Of a DNA stretch of 64,000 bases, positions 25,823 to 34,008 are shown piece by piece. Location of the stretch: positions 62,001-126,000 of the forward strand of contig NZ_BQID01000012.1 of the NCBI RefSeq assembly GCF_021602345.1. The letters are read 5' to 3'. Numbering within the stretch: the stretch's first letter is position 1; each line of letters opens with the position of its first letter. The notes under the pieces were generated by a model. It saw only the letters and a program-made list of their open reading frames with translations, had not been told where the DNA came from and searched no databases. The translations under genes and the position numbers were made by a program. The stretch is from Pseudomonas pharyngis (GTDB lineage: Bacteria > Pseudomonadota > Gammaproteobacteria > Pseudomonadales > Pseudomonadaceae).

Positions 25823-26800
25823 ATGTCATTCACCGAACCCGCAGCACGACCGAGCAGCGCCGATTTCCGCTGGCCCCGGGACAAGGACGAACCCTGGCTG
25901 GCGCAAGCCGCAACCCTGGACGGCGACGTCGCGCAATACTTTCTGGTCAGCGCCCGTTGCGGCTGCTTCATGCAGGCCGCCCGCAGCCTCAACGTGCGCT
26001 CGACCCTGCTGCGCAAGCAACTGGCGCAGCTCGAACAGCAACTGCAATGCGCGCTGTTCAGCTTTCAGGGCAGCGCCCTCAGCCTGACCCGCGAAGGCCA
26101 GCAATTGCAGGCGCAACTGATCGCTTTGGCCCACGAACGCAAGCTGCCGGTGATTGAGCAGCCCTTGATCAGGCTGGCCGTCGCCGAATCGATCCTGCAT
26201 GACATCCTTGGCCGCGACCTCATCGCACTGCTGCGCCGCAACGCCAGCGTGCGCCTGGAAATCATCGCCCTCGACAGCGAACTGGCCCTGCGCGCGGTCA
26301 GCGCCGACATCGTGCTGTGGCTCGCCCACGGCGAAGCTCCGCACCCCGGCCCGACCTTCGCCACCAGCGAACCGCAACGCCTGGCGCAACTGGAATACCA
26401 GCCGCACATCGCCAAACGCTATTCACGCGTGACTGCACGACCGGAAAGCCCGGATGACCTCGCCGATTTCATGCTGGTGCAATGGCAGCACGACCGGCAG
26501 ATCGACAGCTTTCGGCCGTGGAATGAACTGGTCGAACAGCGCCTGGCCGGCGTGGTGCAGATGCAGTCTTACGAGCTGATGCTGGAGATGATTCGTTGCA
26601 GCGCGTGTATTGGTTTGCTGCCGATGTACATGAGCCGGTTTGATCGCGGGTTGGTGGCGTTGCCGGGGTTGTTTGAGGAGGCGATGCGGTTGCAGGCTTG
26701 GTTGGCGGTGAACAGTGAATCGCAGGAGGTTGAAGAGGTGCGGACGTTGGTTGAGTTGATTCAACGCACTTTCAATGAGCGGCAGGAGTGGTTCGAGTAG
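25823..26800 (+). CDS. Divergent LysR-family regulator
   Basis: This 325-residue protein has a LysR-type N-terminal helix-turn-helix (about 30-95: VSARCGCFMQAARSLNVRST, LLRKQLAQLEQQLQCALF, LTREGQQLQAQL). A weakly conserved effector domain follows; the usual GxLRIG start is degenerate (IRLAVAESILHDIL). AGGGAG lies 6 bp before ATG 25823. As the last gene of the rightward cluster, about 70 bp after the parvulin, it may control the cluster. P. aeruginosa carries a LysR gene (PA0701) at the same place. Confidence 0.82.
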   Translation: MSFTEPAARPSSADFRWPRDKDEPWLAQAATLDGDVAQYFLVSARCGCFMQAARSLNVRSTLLRKQLAQLEQQLQCALFSFQGSALSLTREGQQLQAQLIALAHERKLPVIEQPLIRLAVAESILHDILGRDLIALLRRNASVRLEIIALDSELALRAVSADIVLWLAHGEAPHPGPTFATSEPQRLAQLEYQPHIAKRYSRVTARPESPDDLADFMLVQWQHDRQIDSFRPWNELVEQRLAGVVQMQSYELMLEMIRCSACIGLLPMYMSRFDRGLVALPGLFEEAMRLQAWLAVNSESQEVEEVRTLVELIQRTFNERQEWFE

Positions 26801-26819
26801 GCGGACTTAGATCGTGTAG

Positions 26820-26928
26820 ATCGTTCCCACGCTCCGCGTGGGAATGCAGCCCGGGACGCTCCGCGTCCCTTCCAGAGCCGAACGCAGAGCGTCCGTTGAA
26901 GCATTCCCACGCAGAGCGTGGGAACGAT
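26820..26928. repeat. Intergenic inverted repeat element (CGTTCCCACGC family), copy 1
   Basis: Outer arms 26820-26847 and 26901-26928 are complementary with one mismatch and begin ATCGTTCCCACGC. Each arm is itself a small hairpin (CCCACGC/GCGTGGG). The inner part holds a second set based on GGACGCTCCGCGTCC. The same element occurs in reverse orientation at 51320-51443. It directly follows the LysR stop and may act as a transcript end. Confidence 0.85.
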
Positions 26929-26968
26929 AAGGTTACAGAGGCGCCTCAGCCTTCAACTCCAGATAGAC

Positions 26969-27270
26969 GGAGCTGCAACCGTTGGCGGTCAATCGAAAGG
27001 TGGCAGCTGTACGCGGGTTGACCGACCGGGAATCAAGGAACCCGGCATACCCGAAGGTATCCCACGCACAGCCACCGCGACACGTGGATTCAGAAAGGTA
27101 TCTGAAACCGGTCTTGGGCACTGGCGCGCCTTGATTGAGTCGGACGGTCAAATCCGATCGCCGATTCATCAGCGACCCGGAAACGATAGAGCCGGCCCTC
27201 AAGGCGCACAAGCCGGCGGATTCTGGCGGATGCGTAGGCAATGGCGCAAGGTTGCGTGGCTTTGCGGACA
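26969..27270 (-). ncRNA. Candidate structured RNA element, copy A (orphan)
   Basis: About 300 bp aligning with copy B at 30275-30572. Conserved parts on the reverse strand are a hairpin ATACC-TTCG-GGTAT (27060-27047), a CCGGG/CCCGG hairpin (27026-27045) and a long 3' block ending GCGTAGGCAATGGCGCAAG on the forward strand. Variable parts covary: CGGTCAA (26986-26992 and 27145-27151) with its complement TTGACCG (27018-27024), and hairpin TTCAGA/TCTGAA (27089-27106). No gene follows in the transcribed direction except a 115-residue open frame (26933-27280) that simply reads through the element. I regard that frame as non-coding or vestigial. Confidence 0.6.
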
Positions 27271-27318
27271 TAACATTCAAAACAATTCAACAAGTGCGCT
27301 GGCTTGAACTGAAATGAC

Positions 27319-27357
27319 AAAACCCGCGCTCCCAGCTGAAGGAGAGCGCGGGTTTTT
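27319..27357 (-). terminator. Intrinsic terminator after the Ig-like-repeat gene
   Basis: Thirteen-base arms (27319-27331 and 27344-27356) pair perfectly around a 12-base loop and are flanked by T tracts on both strands. It lies 40 bp downstream of the reverse-strand stop at 27396 and separates that gene from RNA copy A. Confidence 0.88.
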
Positions 27358-27395
27358 ATGGTTGGGGCTGGTAAATAAATGCGTCCCCATTTTTA

Positions 27396-29708
27396 TTAAT
27401 CTTCAAACAAGAAATTATCGAAATAGATTGCGTCTGAGTAATTGCTGTGAATGTCCAAGCGATCAATTCCGGCGGTGCTGTACAGGTTCATTATATGTAC
27501 GGGGCCTGCTGCATGACTTAGAAGCTGTTTGCTTTCAACTGTACTTCCGCTGGTGTAGCTAGTGACACTCGCGTTATTACTGGGGGATACATCGGTGTAG
27601 TGAAAGCTGACGTTTCTATATTTTGCTGGAAGGTCGATTTGAACGACTCTAATATTGTCGTTAAGTTTTAGTGTTTGAAACTCTACTCTTCCAGGGTAAT
27701 GATTTGTGATTGCGGCGATCTGTAGCAATCCAGCGCCGGAGACGTGCGTGATTTTCATGGTGCCAATGTCGCGTGGTTGGCCTTGGGTGAAGGTGAAGGC
27801 AGGGAGAGAGTCGAAATTTTCTTGCACTGCCCGCTTGCTAATAACGAGATAGGAACGTGCAGGAAACTTCACTGCGTCCTGCTTATTCGCTTTCCCGTCA
27901 TAGTTCAAACTGAAGCTTATCTTCAAGTCACTGCCATGCTTGAGTGCTTGCAACCAGGCAATCAGCTTAGGCTGTAAAGTCCGGGTCAGCGTTCCCATTC
28001 CCAGAGGCACACCCTCTATATCTTCATCGTCGTAGACGACCTGCTTGTCATTGGTGTCCGTCCCCTCATACCGCAAATGCCCGGTTTGCCCCGGCACCTG
28101 ATGTGGCCAAGCCTCGAGTCGAAACTCGGATGTCGGTAACAATTTTGTAACGTCCAGTTCTGTGTCGTTGTCATCAATCCTCGGCACAGGCAACGCAGGG
28201 TCATAATCGGCAATTCTGTTCACCGAAGCATCCAGTACCTGCGAGTCGTACGGCTTGCCACCGCGCCGCAGTACATAACGGAGCTTCAACGATTTGCCCA
28301 TGTTCGCCGCAAGAAATGCGCTGTCCAACGGAAAGTTGGCCCGGCTGGCTGTATTCAACGGTTTGAAATCGAATACCGGCGAACCAGCTCCCGACGCTCC
28401 TTCGGCAATCAGTTTTGCCTCATCGCCGGGACGGAAACCGAGCACTTCCACCTGGCCGTTTGCACCTTTCAGGTTAGCGGGATCCAACGGGTCCAGAACA
28501 CCAGCCACCGATTTCTGAAACCGTGGTGGCAGCAGATTCGGTAACCCTTCACCCACCACACGGGCCGTCGCTGCTACCGATTGGCCGATAGACGTGCCAT
28601 TGCGCAGCACTTTATACACGCTCTTCACTGTGCTACCGGCGATCACCTTGTCATTGTCTATCCACAGGATCACGACCTTTTTCTGCCCGAACTCATCGGC
28701 TTCCACGATTCCGTTCAACGGCACCACGAGGTCCGCTTTACCTTCAACACTTGCGGTATAGGTTCCATCGATGACATCCCCCGCAAGCAGGCGCGAGTCG
28801 TTGGTCAGTACAATCACTTGCAGCCGGTTTGTGCTCAGCAGTTCCAGGTCAATGATCTCGGACACATCGTCAGGATCGTTCGGTCGTTCACGGTAGATGA
28901 CCCCTGGCAAGCGTTTGCCGTCTAGGTTCTCGTCGACGGTTTGCGAGGCTGACCACACGGCGTCGGGGTCGGGCGTATTGAGGAGTTGATCAGTCACGGT
29001 GTATGAAAAATCCAGCGTGCCGCTCGGCCTGATGGCTTTGTCGAGAAATGCGCGATTCACGGTAAAACACACGGTGGTCGGTGCCGGCGAGCCGGGGGCA
29101 GGTGGTTGCGGTGCCTCGTTGGCGCCCACTTTGAAAGTGACGATCTCGCCATTGCACTTTAGCGTGATCGTGTCGTAGGCCCGGCAATAGGGATAGGTGA
29201 AGCACACCTGTGCGCTGACAAAACCTGGCCCGACGCCGTTCTTGATTTCGTCAGGCAGCGTCATTCCGAGTTCGGAATGGCCCACGATATCAGGTCGGAC
29301 GTCTTTCAAGCCGGGCCGGATCATGTTGAAGAGCGCTTCCAGCATCGGTGTGGAAGAGCCGACGTTCTGGCTGTTGCGAATTATGTCGTAGTACAGCTCG
29401 TTGACTCGGGCGTGATTCAGTCGGCCCACTGGAATACGCATTTCAATCGGGGCGTTCGGGTTGCCGACAGGTTTGCTGTCCAGAGGTGCCAAATCACCCT
29501 TGAGCATCAGTACGATGGTATCGGTCGGATCGACAGTGCCTGCCTGTGGCGGATCGATTCGAACTCTTGCGCCCAGACCGTCAGGCACCAGATTGTAAAT
29601 GGCAAGCGGGATACCGATGTGCGCACCGATAACTGGAATAGTGGCGCCCTGCACGAAAGGAGGTGCAAGCGTCAAGATGGTGTTTTGCGTTGAGGTTGGC
29701 GTTGCCAT
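27396..29708 (-). CDS. Large protein with repeated Ig-like beta domains, function unknown
   Basis: The 770-residue protein starts MATPTSTQNTILTLAPPFVQ and has no signal peptide. It appears to be a string of roughly 100-150-residue beta-rich units, each with GYVV/TITY-like strands (for example VCFTVNRAFLDKAIRPSG, then LDFSYTVTDQLLNTPDPDA; VIDGTYTASVEGKADLVVPL; GSTVKSVYKVLRNGTSIG). A C-terminal lectin-like portion ends IDRLDIHSNYSDAIYFDNF. Such proteins are common in fluorescent pseudomonads near DUF6124-type genes; I know no assigned function. It has a relatively low G+C 3' end, a 24-bp palindrome 63 bp before its start, and flanking copies of the RNA element. I chose ATG 29708 over 29774 for its GGAG site. 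Confidence 0.7.
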   Translation of the reverse strand: MATPTSTQNTILTLAPPFVQGATIPVIGAHIGIPLAIYNLVPDGLGARVRIDPPQAGTVDPTDTIVLMLKGDLAPLDSKPVGNPNAPIEMRIPVGRLNHARVNELYYDIIRNSQNVGSSTPMLEALFNMIRPGLKDVRPDIVGHSELGMTLPDEIKNGVGPGFVSAQVCFTYPYCRAYDTITLKCNGEIVTFKVGANEAPQPPAPGSPAPTTVCFTVNRAFLDKAIRPSGTLDFSYTVTDQLLNTPDPDAVWSASQTVDENLDGKRLPGVIYRERPNDPDDVSEIIDLELLSTNRLQVIVLTNDSRLLAGDVIDGTYTASVEGKADLVVPLNGIVEADEFGQKKVVILWIDNDKVIAGSTVKSVYKVLRNGTSIGQSVAATARVVGEGLPNLLPPRFQKSVAGVLDPLDPANLKGANGQVEVLGFRPGDEAKLIAEGASGAGSPVFDFKPLNTASRANFPLDSAFLAANMGKSLKLRYVLRRGGKPYDSQVLDASVNRIADYDPALPVPRIDDNDTELDVTKLLPTSEFRLEAWPHQVPGQTGHLRYEGTDTNDKQVVYDDEDIEGVPLGMGTLTRTLQPKLIAWLQALKHGSDLKISFSLNYDGKANKQDAVKFPARSYLVISKRAVQENFDSLPAFTFTQGQPRDIGTMKITHVSGAGLLQIAAITNHYPGRVEFQTLKLNDNIRVVQIDLPAKYRNVSFHYTDVSPSNNASVTSYTSGSTVESKQLLSHAAGPVHIMNLYSTAGIDRLDIHSNYSDAIYFDNFLFED

Positions 29709-29770
29709 AATCGATGCTCCGGAGCGAATTGGGGACGCAGGAGTCATCAAACTATGAGAAGGGAATTGCG

Positions 29771-29794
29771 TCACCTGTCAGATCTGACAGGTGA
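29771..29794. promoter_or_regulatory. Perfect 24-bp palindrome upstream of the Ig-like-repeat gene
   Basis: The half-site TCACCTGTCAGA is followed immediately by its exact reverse complement. It lies 63 bp upstream of the chosen start (29708), a typical place for an operator or activator site, and has no T tract, so it is unlikely to be a terminator. The bound regulator is unknown. Confidence 0.6.
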
Positions 29795-29845
29795 GCGTGG
29801 TTTCAAGACGAATGGTCATCGGTGAACGGTTTCCTGCACATGCCA

Positions 29846-29870
29846 AAACGGCCCCTTTAAGGGGCCGTTT
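29846..29870 (-). terminator. Intrinsic terminator after DUF6124
   Basis: AAACGGCCCC pairs with GGGGCCGTTT around TTTAA, 13 bp after the reverse-strand stop at 29883. The stem ends in T/A runs on both strands. Confidence 0.85.
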
Positions 29871-29882
29871 CGGTTTCAACAC

Positions 29883-30254
29883 TCAGGCACGGGGCTCAGC
29901 CGCCACCTCCAGATTATCCAGCGCACGATTCACCGCCAGTTCCCCCAGCATGATCAGTTGCGCAATGCCCAGCAGCACATGCCGATGCGAGCCGTCCACC
30001 AGCCCGGCGAAGTCGGTGGCCATGGTTTTGGCCGAGGTCAGGGTTTCGCAGGCGTCGGCCAGCAGTTCTTCGCTGTCGATGCCGGGGGCGATGAGGTAGC
30101 GGGTGTTGGGTTTGAGCAGCGGTTTTCTGGGGAGCAGGGGATTGAAGTAGTGATCGAGAGCGCGTTCGGCGGCTTCGTGGAAGGTCTTTGAGTCGAGGGA
30201 TTCGTAGGGTGAGGTGGTGTCGGTTTCGGGTGGATTTGGCGTTGGTTTGATCAT
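29883..30254 (-). CDS. DUF6124-family protein
   Basis: The 123-residue protein starts MIKPTPNPPETDTTSPYESL, the characteristic proline-rich opening of a Pseudomonas family recently named DUF6124. A helical segment with FHEAAERALDHYF, then IDSEELLADACETLTSAKTM and RHVLLGIAQLIMLGELAVNR follow. No signal peptide or catalytic motif is visible; function is unknown. AGGGAGTA lies before the ATG. The 5' region (30255-30572) is RNA element copy B, whose hairpin 1 ends 23 bp before the start codon. I infer that the element controls this gene's translation. Confidence 0.78.
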   Translation of the reverse strand: MIKPTPNPPETDTTSPYESLDSKTFHEAAERALDHYFNPLLPRKPLLKPNTRYLIAPGIDSEELLADACETLTSAKTMATDFAGLVDGSHRHVLLGIAQLIMLGELAVNRALDNLEVAAEPRA

Positions 30255-30274
30255 GGTAGTACTCCCTGATTGAT

Positions 30275-30572
30275 GGAGCTGCCACGGTTCGCTGCGAAAC
30301 GAATGGAGGTGGCAGCTGTACGCGGGTTCGCAGACCGGGAATCAAGGAACCCGGCATACCCGAAGGTATCCCGCGCACAACCGCCATTACGCGACCAGCA
30401 AAGAATGCTGAACGGAAACGACGCTCTGGGCGCCTTGATTGATCCGGGCTGCGAAACCCGATCGCTGATTCATCAGCGACCCGGAAACGATAGAGCCCGC
30501 CTCAAGGCGCACAAGCCGGCGGATTCTGGCGGATGCGTAGGCAATGGCGCAAGCCGTTGTGGCTTGCCGGAC
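30275..30572 (-). ncRNA. Candidate structured RNA leader, copy B, upstream of DUF6124
   Basis: This is the second copy of the element at 26969-27270. On the reverse strand, 5' to 3': a hairpin CGGG/CCCG (30460-30445) with loop TTTCGCAG; hairpin CAGC/GCTG (30410-30396); UUCG hairpin ATACC-TTCG-GGTAT (30369-30356); linear segment CTGCGAA (30333-30327); then a 9-bp stem AGCTGCCAC/GTGGCAGCT (30317-30277) whose loop again holds TTCGCAG (30298-30292). The linear 7-mer is complementary to both loops, so two exclusive pairings are possible, the second next to the ribosome binding site. An inverted repeat AAGCCGTTG/CAACGGCTT lies at the 5' end. Confidence 0.65.
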
Positions 30573-30663
30573 GTTTCGGTCAACGGCTTTAAACAGTCGT
30601 GGCGAATCCGTGAAGAAGCGGTTTACAGTGACCGGCCACGCACTGATCCAGGAGGGATCTTTC

Positions 30664-31173
30664 ATGCCTGAGCACAACCCCGCCATTCACCTCGAACGCT
30701 TCAGCGAGTCCCACGTCGAAGGCGTCACCGCGCTTTACAACGACCCTGCCGTGACCCGGCAGGTGCTGCAGATGCCGTTTCAGTCTGCCGAAATCTTGCG
30801 CCAGCGGCTGATGCCGGAAAACGAACGGATGGTGAAACTGGTGGCGCTGCATCAAGGTGCGGTGATCGGGCATCTCGGGCTGGAGGCTTTTTCGCGAATT
30901 CGCCGCAGCCACGCCGGCAGTCTCGGCATGAGCGTCGCGGTGGCGTGGCAGGGCAAGGGTGTGGGCTCGAAGCTGTTGGCGGCAGCGCTGGACATCGCCG
31001 ACAACTGGATGAACCTGCACCGGGTCGAGCTTTCGGTGTACGCCGACAACGAGGCGGCCATCGGCCTCTATCGCAAGTTCGGCTTCGAAACCGAAGGCCT
31101 GTTCCGCGATTACGCGGTGCGTGACGGGCAATGGGTCGACACTTTGAGCATGGCGCGCCTGCGCAAACGCTGA
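30664..31173 (+). CDS. GNAT-family N-acetyltransferase
   Basis: The 169-residue protein matches the RimJ/RimL-like GNAT branch. HLERFSESHVEGVTALYND is at the N-terminus, and LGMSVAVAWQGKGVGSKLL carries the acetyl-CoA-binding Q-x-x-G-x-G/A pattern (QGKGVG). LHRVELSVYADNEAAIGLYRKFGFETEG marks the C-terminal half. It transfers an acetyl group to an unknown amine. AGGAGGGA lies 7 bp before the ATG at 30664. It is monocistronic, downstream of and divergent from RNA copy B, so the two may share the roughly 90-bp region between them. Confidence 0.9.
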   Translation: MPEHNPAIHLERFSESHVEGVTALYNDPAVTRQVLQMPFQSAEILRQRLMPENERMVKLVALHQGAVIGHLGLEAFSRIRRSHAGSLGMSVAVAWQGKGVGSKLLAAALDIADNWMNLHRVELSVYADNEAAIGLYRKFGFETEGLFRDYAVRDGQWVDTLSMARLRKR

Positions 31174-31288
31174 CCTTTTGTCAGCCAATGGCTAACGAGG
31201 CGACCGTGCAGGCAAATGACTTGCACGGCCGTCACCGGCATCTGCCATGCTCGAAGTCCGCAGCATCGCTCCTTGAAGGAACACCGCA

Positions 31289-31780
31289 ATGGACGACGTA
31301 CAGCAACTGGGTGAAATGCTTCGCCACTATGCCGACAGCGAAGCGCACAAGAAGCAACTGTTCGAGACGCAATCGGCGACCTGGGCCACACGGATTACCG
31401 AGTTGTTCGGGCAGATTCAGCAATGGCTGGAACCGATGCAGGCGCCGGGGTTGCTGGAGGTCAGTCGCGAGGCTTATGTGGCGTTTGGGCCGAGCACTCC
31501 GGTTGAGACGTCAACCTTCAAGACTGAAAAACTGAGCATCGTGATTGCCGGCAAACCGGTGGAGTTCGTGCCGGATGTGATGGGCAGTGGCGGGCAGATT
31601 TCGCTGGCGGTGATGGGGCTGACGGCAGCGCGTTATGGGAGTGTTTCGTTGGTGGGGCTGCCGGGTGGGGAGTGGCAGTGGCGCAAGACCAATGGGTTGA
31701 AGGATCCGGACACTTTTGCCTTCGATGCGAATTTTCTCGCGCAGCAACTGCAGAGCCTCATCCCTCGCGACCGCACCTAA
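31289..31780 (+). CDS. Conserved hypothetical protein
   Basis: I do not recognise this 163-residue protein. Residues 1-55 are helical (VQQLGEMLRHYADSEAHKKQ, then WATRITELFGQIQQWLE). The rest looks beta-rich (LSIVIAGKPVEFVPDVMGSG, then ISLAVMGLTAARYGSVSLVG) and ends with a W-rich turn (GGEWQWRKTNGL). There is no signal peptide or membrane helix. AAGGAA lies before the ATG. Its layout suggests a cytosolic single-domain protein; neighbours give no functional clue. Confidence 0.7.
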   Translation: MDDVQQLGEMLRHYADSEAHKKQLFETQSATWATRITELFGQIQQWLEPMQAPGLLEVSREAYVAFGPSTPVETSTFKTEKLSIVIAGKPVEFVPDVMGSGGQISLAVMGLTAARYGSVSLVGLPGGEWQWRKTNGLKDPDTFAFDANFLAQQLQSLIPRDRT

Positions 31781-31794
31781 GATCAAAAGCCTAC

Positions 31795-32012
31795 CCCCTC
31801 ATCGGAACGCCGCCCGCCCAACCCTCTCCCCCAAGGGGGCGAGGGGGAAAGGGAGCAGATCTTCGTGGTTGTCAAAAACTCAGTTCACGGGGAAAGGGCA
31901 GTTCTTCGTTGTTGATATTGCATTCACCTTCGATTTTTCAGGTCGGCGTAACTCGAAAGTACAACCCGGTCAGTTCCCTCTCCCTCTGGGAGAGGGCTAG
32001 GGTGAGGGCCGC
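31795..32012. repeat. Composite intergenic repeat (CCCTCTCCC family), copy 1
   Basis: Two hairpins based on CCCTCTCCC..GGGGGCGAGGG (about 31811-31836) and CCCTCTCCC..GGGAGAGGG (about 31979-31998) bracket a spacer containing CGATTTTTCAGGTCGGCGTA. The same arrangement, with the shared CGATTTTTCAGGTCG core, appears at 56132-56317. Inner REP-like hairpins end GGGCTAGGGTGAGGG. Non-coding; it fills the gap between two convergent genes. Confidence 0.8.
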
Positions 32013-32026
32013 GCGGCTGACACACC

Positions 32027-32248
32027 TCACATCTCAAGATTGACCCACCCCGGCTTCGCCACCTCCGGCGCCACCGCTTTCACGGTTTTACCAGTAGCCA
32101 ACTCAACCCGCCGAGCCACCTCCGGATCATCCGCAAACGGCGTCAGACTCGCCTCATCCAGACTCTCGGCCGTCTCGTGCCGCAGGCAGTACTCAACCGC
32201 CAGCCACAGAAACACCACGCCCAACACATTCAATAAAACATCGAACAT
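32027..32248 (-). CDS. Small CcoQ-like membrane protein next to orphan CcoN
   Basis: This 73-residue protein has one membrane helix (MFDVLLNVLGVVFLWLAVEY) followed by an acidic cytosolic tail with FADDPEVARRVELATGKTV. It starts 15 bp after the CcoN stop and reads the same way. Its size and topology resemble CcoQ, and in P. aeruginosa a comparable small gene (PA4134) accompanies the orphan ccoN4. The sequence is not strongly CcoQ-like, so the role is inferred from position. Confidence 0.65.
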   Translation of the reverse strand: MFDVLLNVLGVVFLWLAVEYCLRHETAESLDEASLTPFADDPEVARRVELATGKTVKAVAPEVAKPGWVNLEM

Positions 32249-32263
32249 GACCAGCTCCCTTGA

Positions 32264-33691
32264 TCAGGCGATCTGCGCTTCACGATGGGCGAGTGCAACG
32301 TCGGCAACCCGCACCGTGCGCCACACGTTATAGGCCATCAGCAACATGCCGCTGAGGAAGAACACCCCGCCGGCAAAGCGCACGATGAACCCCGGATGAC
32401 TGGCTTGCAGCGCTTCGACGAACGAATAGGTCAGCGTGCCGTCCTCGTTGATCGCCCGCCACATCAGGCCCTGAGTAATGCCGTTGACCCACATCGAAGC
32501 GATGTACAACACCGTGCCAATGGTCGCCAGCCAGAAGTGCAGGTTGATCAGCGGCGTACTGTGCATGCGCTCGCGGCCAAACACCTTGGGCACCATGTGA
32601 TAGGTTGCGCCGAAGGTGATCATCGCCACCCAGCCCAGCGCCCCGGCGTGGACGTGGCCGATGGTCCAGTCGGTGTAGTGGGAGAGGGCATTGACGGTCT
32701 TGATCGCCATCATCGGCCCTTCGAAGGTCGACATGCCGTAAAACGCCAGCGACAAAACCAGGAAGCGCAGGATCGGGTCGGTGCGCAATTTATGCCACGC
32801 GCCGGAGAGGGTCATCATCCCGTTGATCATCCCGCCCCAGCTCGGCGCCAGCAGGATCAGCGACATCGCCATGCCCAGCGACTGCGCCCAGTCCGGCAGT
32901 GCGGTGTAATGCAAATGGTGCGGGCCGGCCCAGATGTACAGGGTGATCAGCGCCCAGAAATGCACGATCGACAACCGGTACGAATACACCGGCCGATTCA
33001 CTTGCTTGGGCACGAAGTAGTACATCATCCCGAGGAACCCGGTGGTCAGGAAGAACCCCACCGCGTTGTGCCCGTACCACCATTGCACCATGGCGTCGGT
33101 GGCGCCGGAGTACACCGGATAGGACTTGAACCAGTCCACCGGAATCGACAGGTGATTGACCACGTGCAACATGGCGATCACCAGGATGAACGCGCCGAAG
33201 AACCAGTTGCCGACATAGATGTGCTTGGTCTTGCGCTGCACCACGGTGGTGAAAAACACCACGGCGTACGCGACCCAGACCACCGCCATCCACACCGCGC
33301 CGGAGAACTCGATCTCGGCGTATTCCTTGGTGGTGGTGTAGCCCAGCGGCAGGGTGACCAGCATGATCACGATCACCGATTGCCAGCCCCAAAAGGTGAA
33401 GGCTGCGAGTTTGTCCGAGTACAGCCGCACCTGGCAGGTACGCTGCACCGCGTAGTAGCTTGCGGCGAATTGCGCGCTGCCGGCGAAACCGAAAATCACC
33501 AGGCTCGTGTGCAACGGTCGCAAGCGGCCGAAGGTGGTCCAGGGCAGGTCCAGATTCATGTCCGGCCATACCAGTTGCGAGGCGATCCATACCCCCATCG
33601 CCATGCCCACGACACCCCAGAAAACAGTCGCGATGACGAATTGGCGGACGACCTTGTAGTTATAAGCCTGTCCGATTGTTGCTGTGCTCAT
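32264..33691 (-). CDS. ccoN: Orphan cbb3-type cytochrome oxidase subunit I (CcoN4-like)
   Basis: The 475-residue protein is the catalytic haem-copper subunit of a cbb3 oxidase. It shows the low-spin haem His in [16 protein letters not shown], the CuB site region [12 protein letters not shown] and [10 protein letters not shown], and [21 protein letters not shown] with the haem b3 ligand. No ccoO or ccoP follows, so it must assemble with subunits encoded elsewhere. Orphan CcoN isoforms in P. aeruginosa (CcoN4, PA4133) confer cyanide-tolerant respiration, and the neighbouring sirohaem reductase is conserved there too. ATG 33691 ([15 protein letters not shown]) is preferred over 33751. Confidence 0.92.
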   Translation of the reverse strand: MSTATIGQAYNYKVVRQFVIATVFWGVVGMAMGVWIASQLVWPDMNLDLPWTTFGRLRPLHTSLVIFGFAGSAQFAASYYAVQRTCQVRLYSDKLAAFTFWGWQSVIVIMLVTLPLGYTTTKEYAEIEFSGAVWMAVVWVAYAVVFFTTVVQRKTKHIYVGNWFFGAFILVIAMLHVVNHLSIPVDWFKSYPVYSGATDAMVQWWYGHNAVGFFLTTGFLGMMYYFVPKQVNRPVYSYRLSIVHFWALITLYIWAGPHHLHYTALPDWAQSLGMAMSLILLAPSWGGMINGMMTLSGAWHKLRTDPILRFLVLSLAFYGMSTFEGPMMAIKTVNALSHYTDWTIGHVHAGALGWVAMITFGATYHMVPKVFGRERMHSTPLINLHFWLATIGTVLYIASMWVNGITQGLMWRAINEDGTLTYSFVEALQASHPGFIVRFAGGVFFLSGMLLMAYNVWRTVRVADVALAHREAQIA

Positions 33692-33913
33692 GGTCAGTTC
33701 ATCCACGGTTGCAAAGTCTTGCCAGGCCACCCGGTCTGGCTCGAACTGCACTGTAGAAACCCCACCGGAAACAAAACAGGCTCAGGAATTGATCATTTAT
33801 GCGGATCAGATCCAGGCGCTGCCTGCGGCCATCTGCCGCGTCCTGATACGGTTTTTATGCGTTCAGGTGAATCTGTTGTGCACTGCGCCGTTCGTCCATA
33901 GTCGGGAAAAATC

Positions 33914-34005
33914 CTGTGGGAGCGGGCTTGCTCGCGAATGCGGAGTGTCAGCCAACAAGTCAGTTGCCTGACACTCCGCATTCGCGAGCAAGCCCGCTCC
34001 CACAG
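33914..34005. repeat. REP pair forming a 38-bp perfect inverted repeat
   Basis: Arms 33914-33951 and 33968-34005 are exact reverse complements around a 16-base centre. Each contains the REP core GTGGGAGCGGGCTTGCTCGCG plus a longer unique stretch. It lies in the 352-bp divergent gap between ccoN and the sirohaem reductase; the rest of that gap shows no gene. Confidence 0.92.
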
Positions 34006-34008
34006 TTC

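Noticed and set aside
26933-27280. 115-residue frame through RNA copy A
   Set aside because: The frame is not kept in copy B, which has stops and shifts there, while base pairing is conserved. This favours RNA over protein.
33780-33810. Possible ANR box upstream of ccoN (TTGATCATTT)
   Set aside because: Only one half-site matches; the second half is at the wrong spacing.
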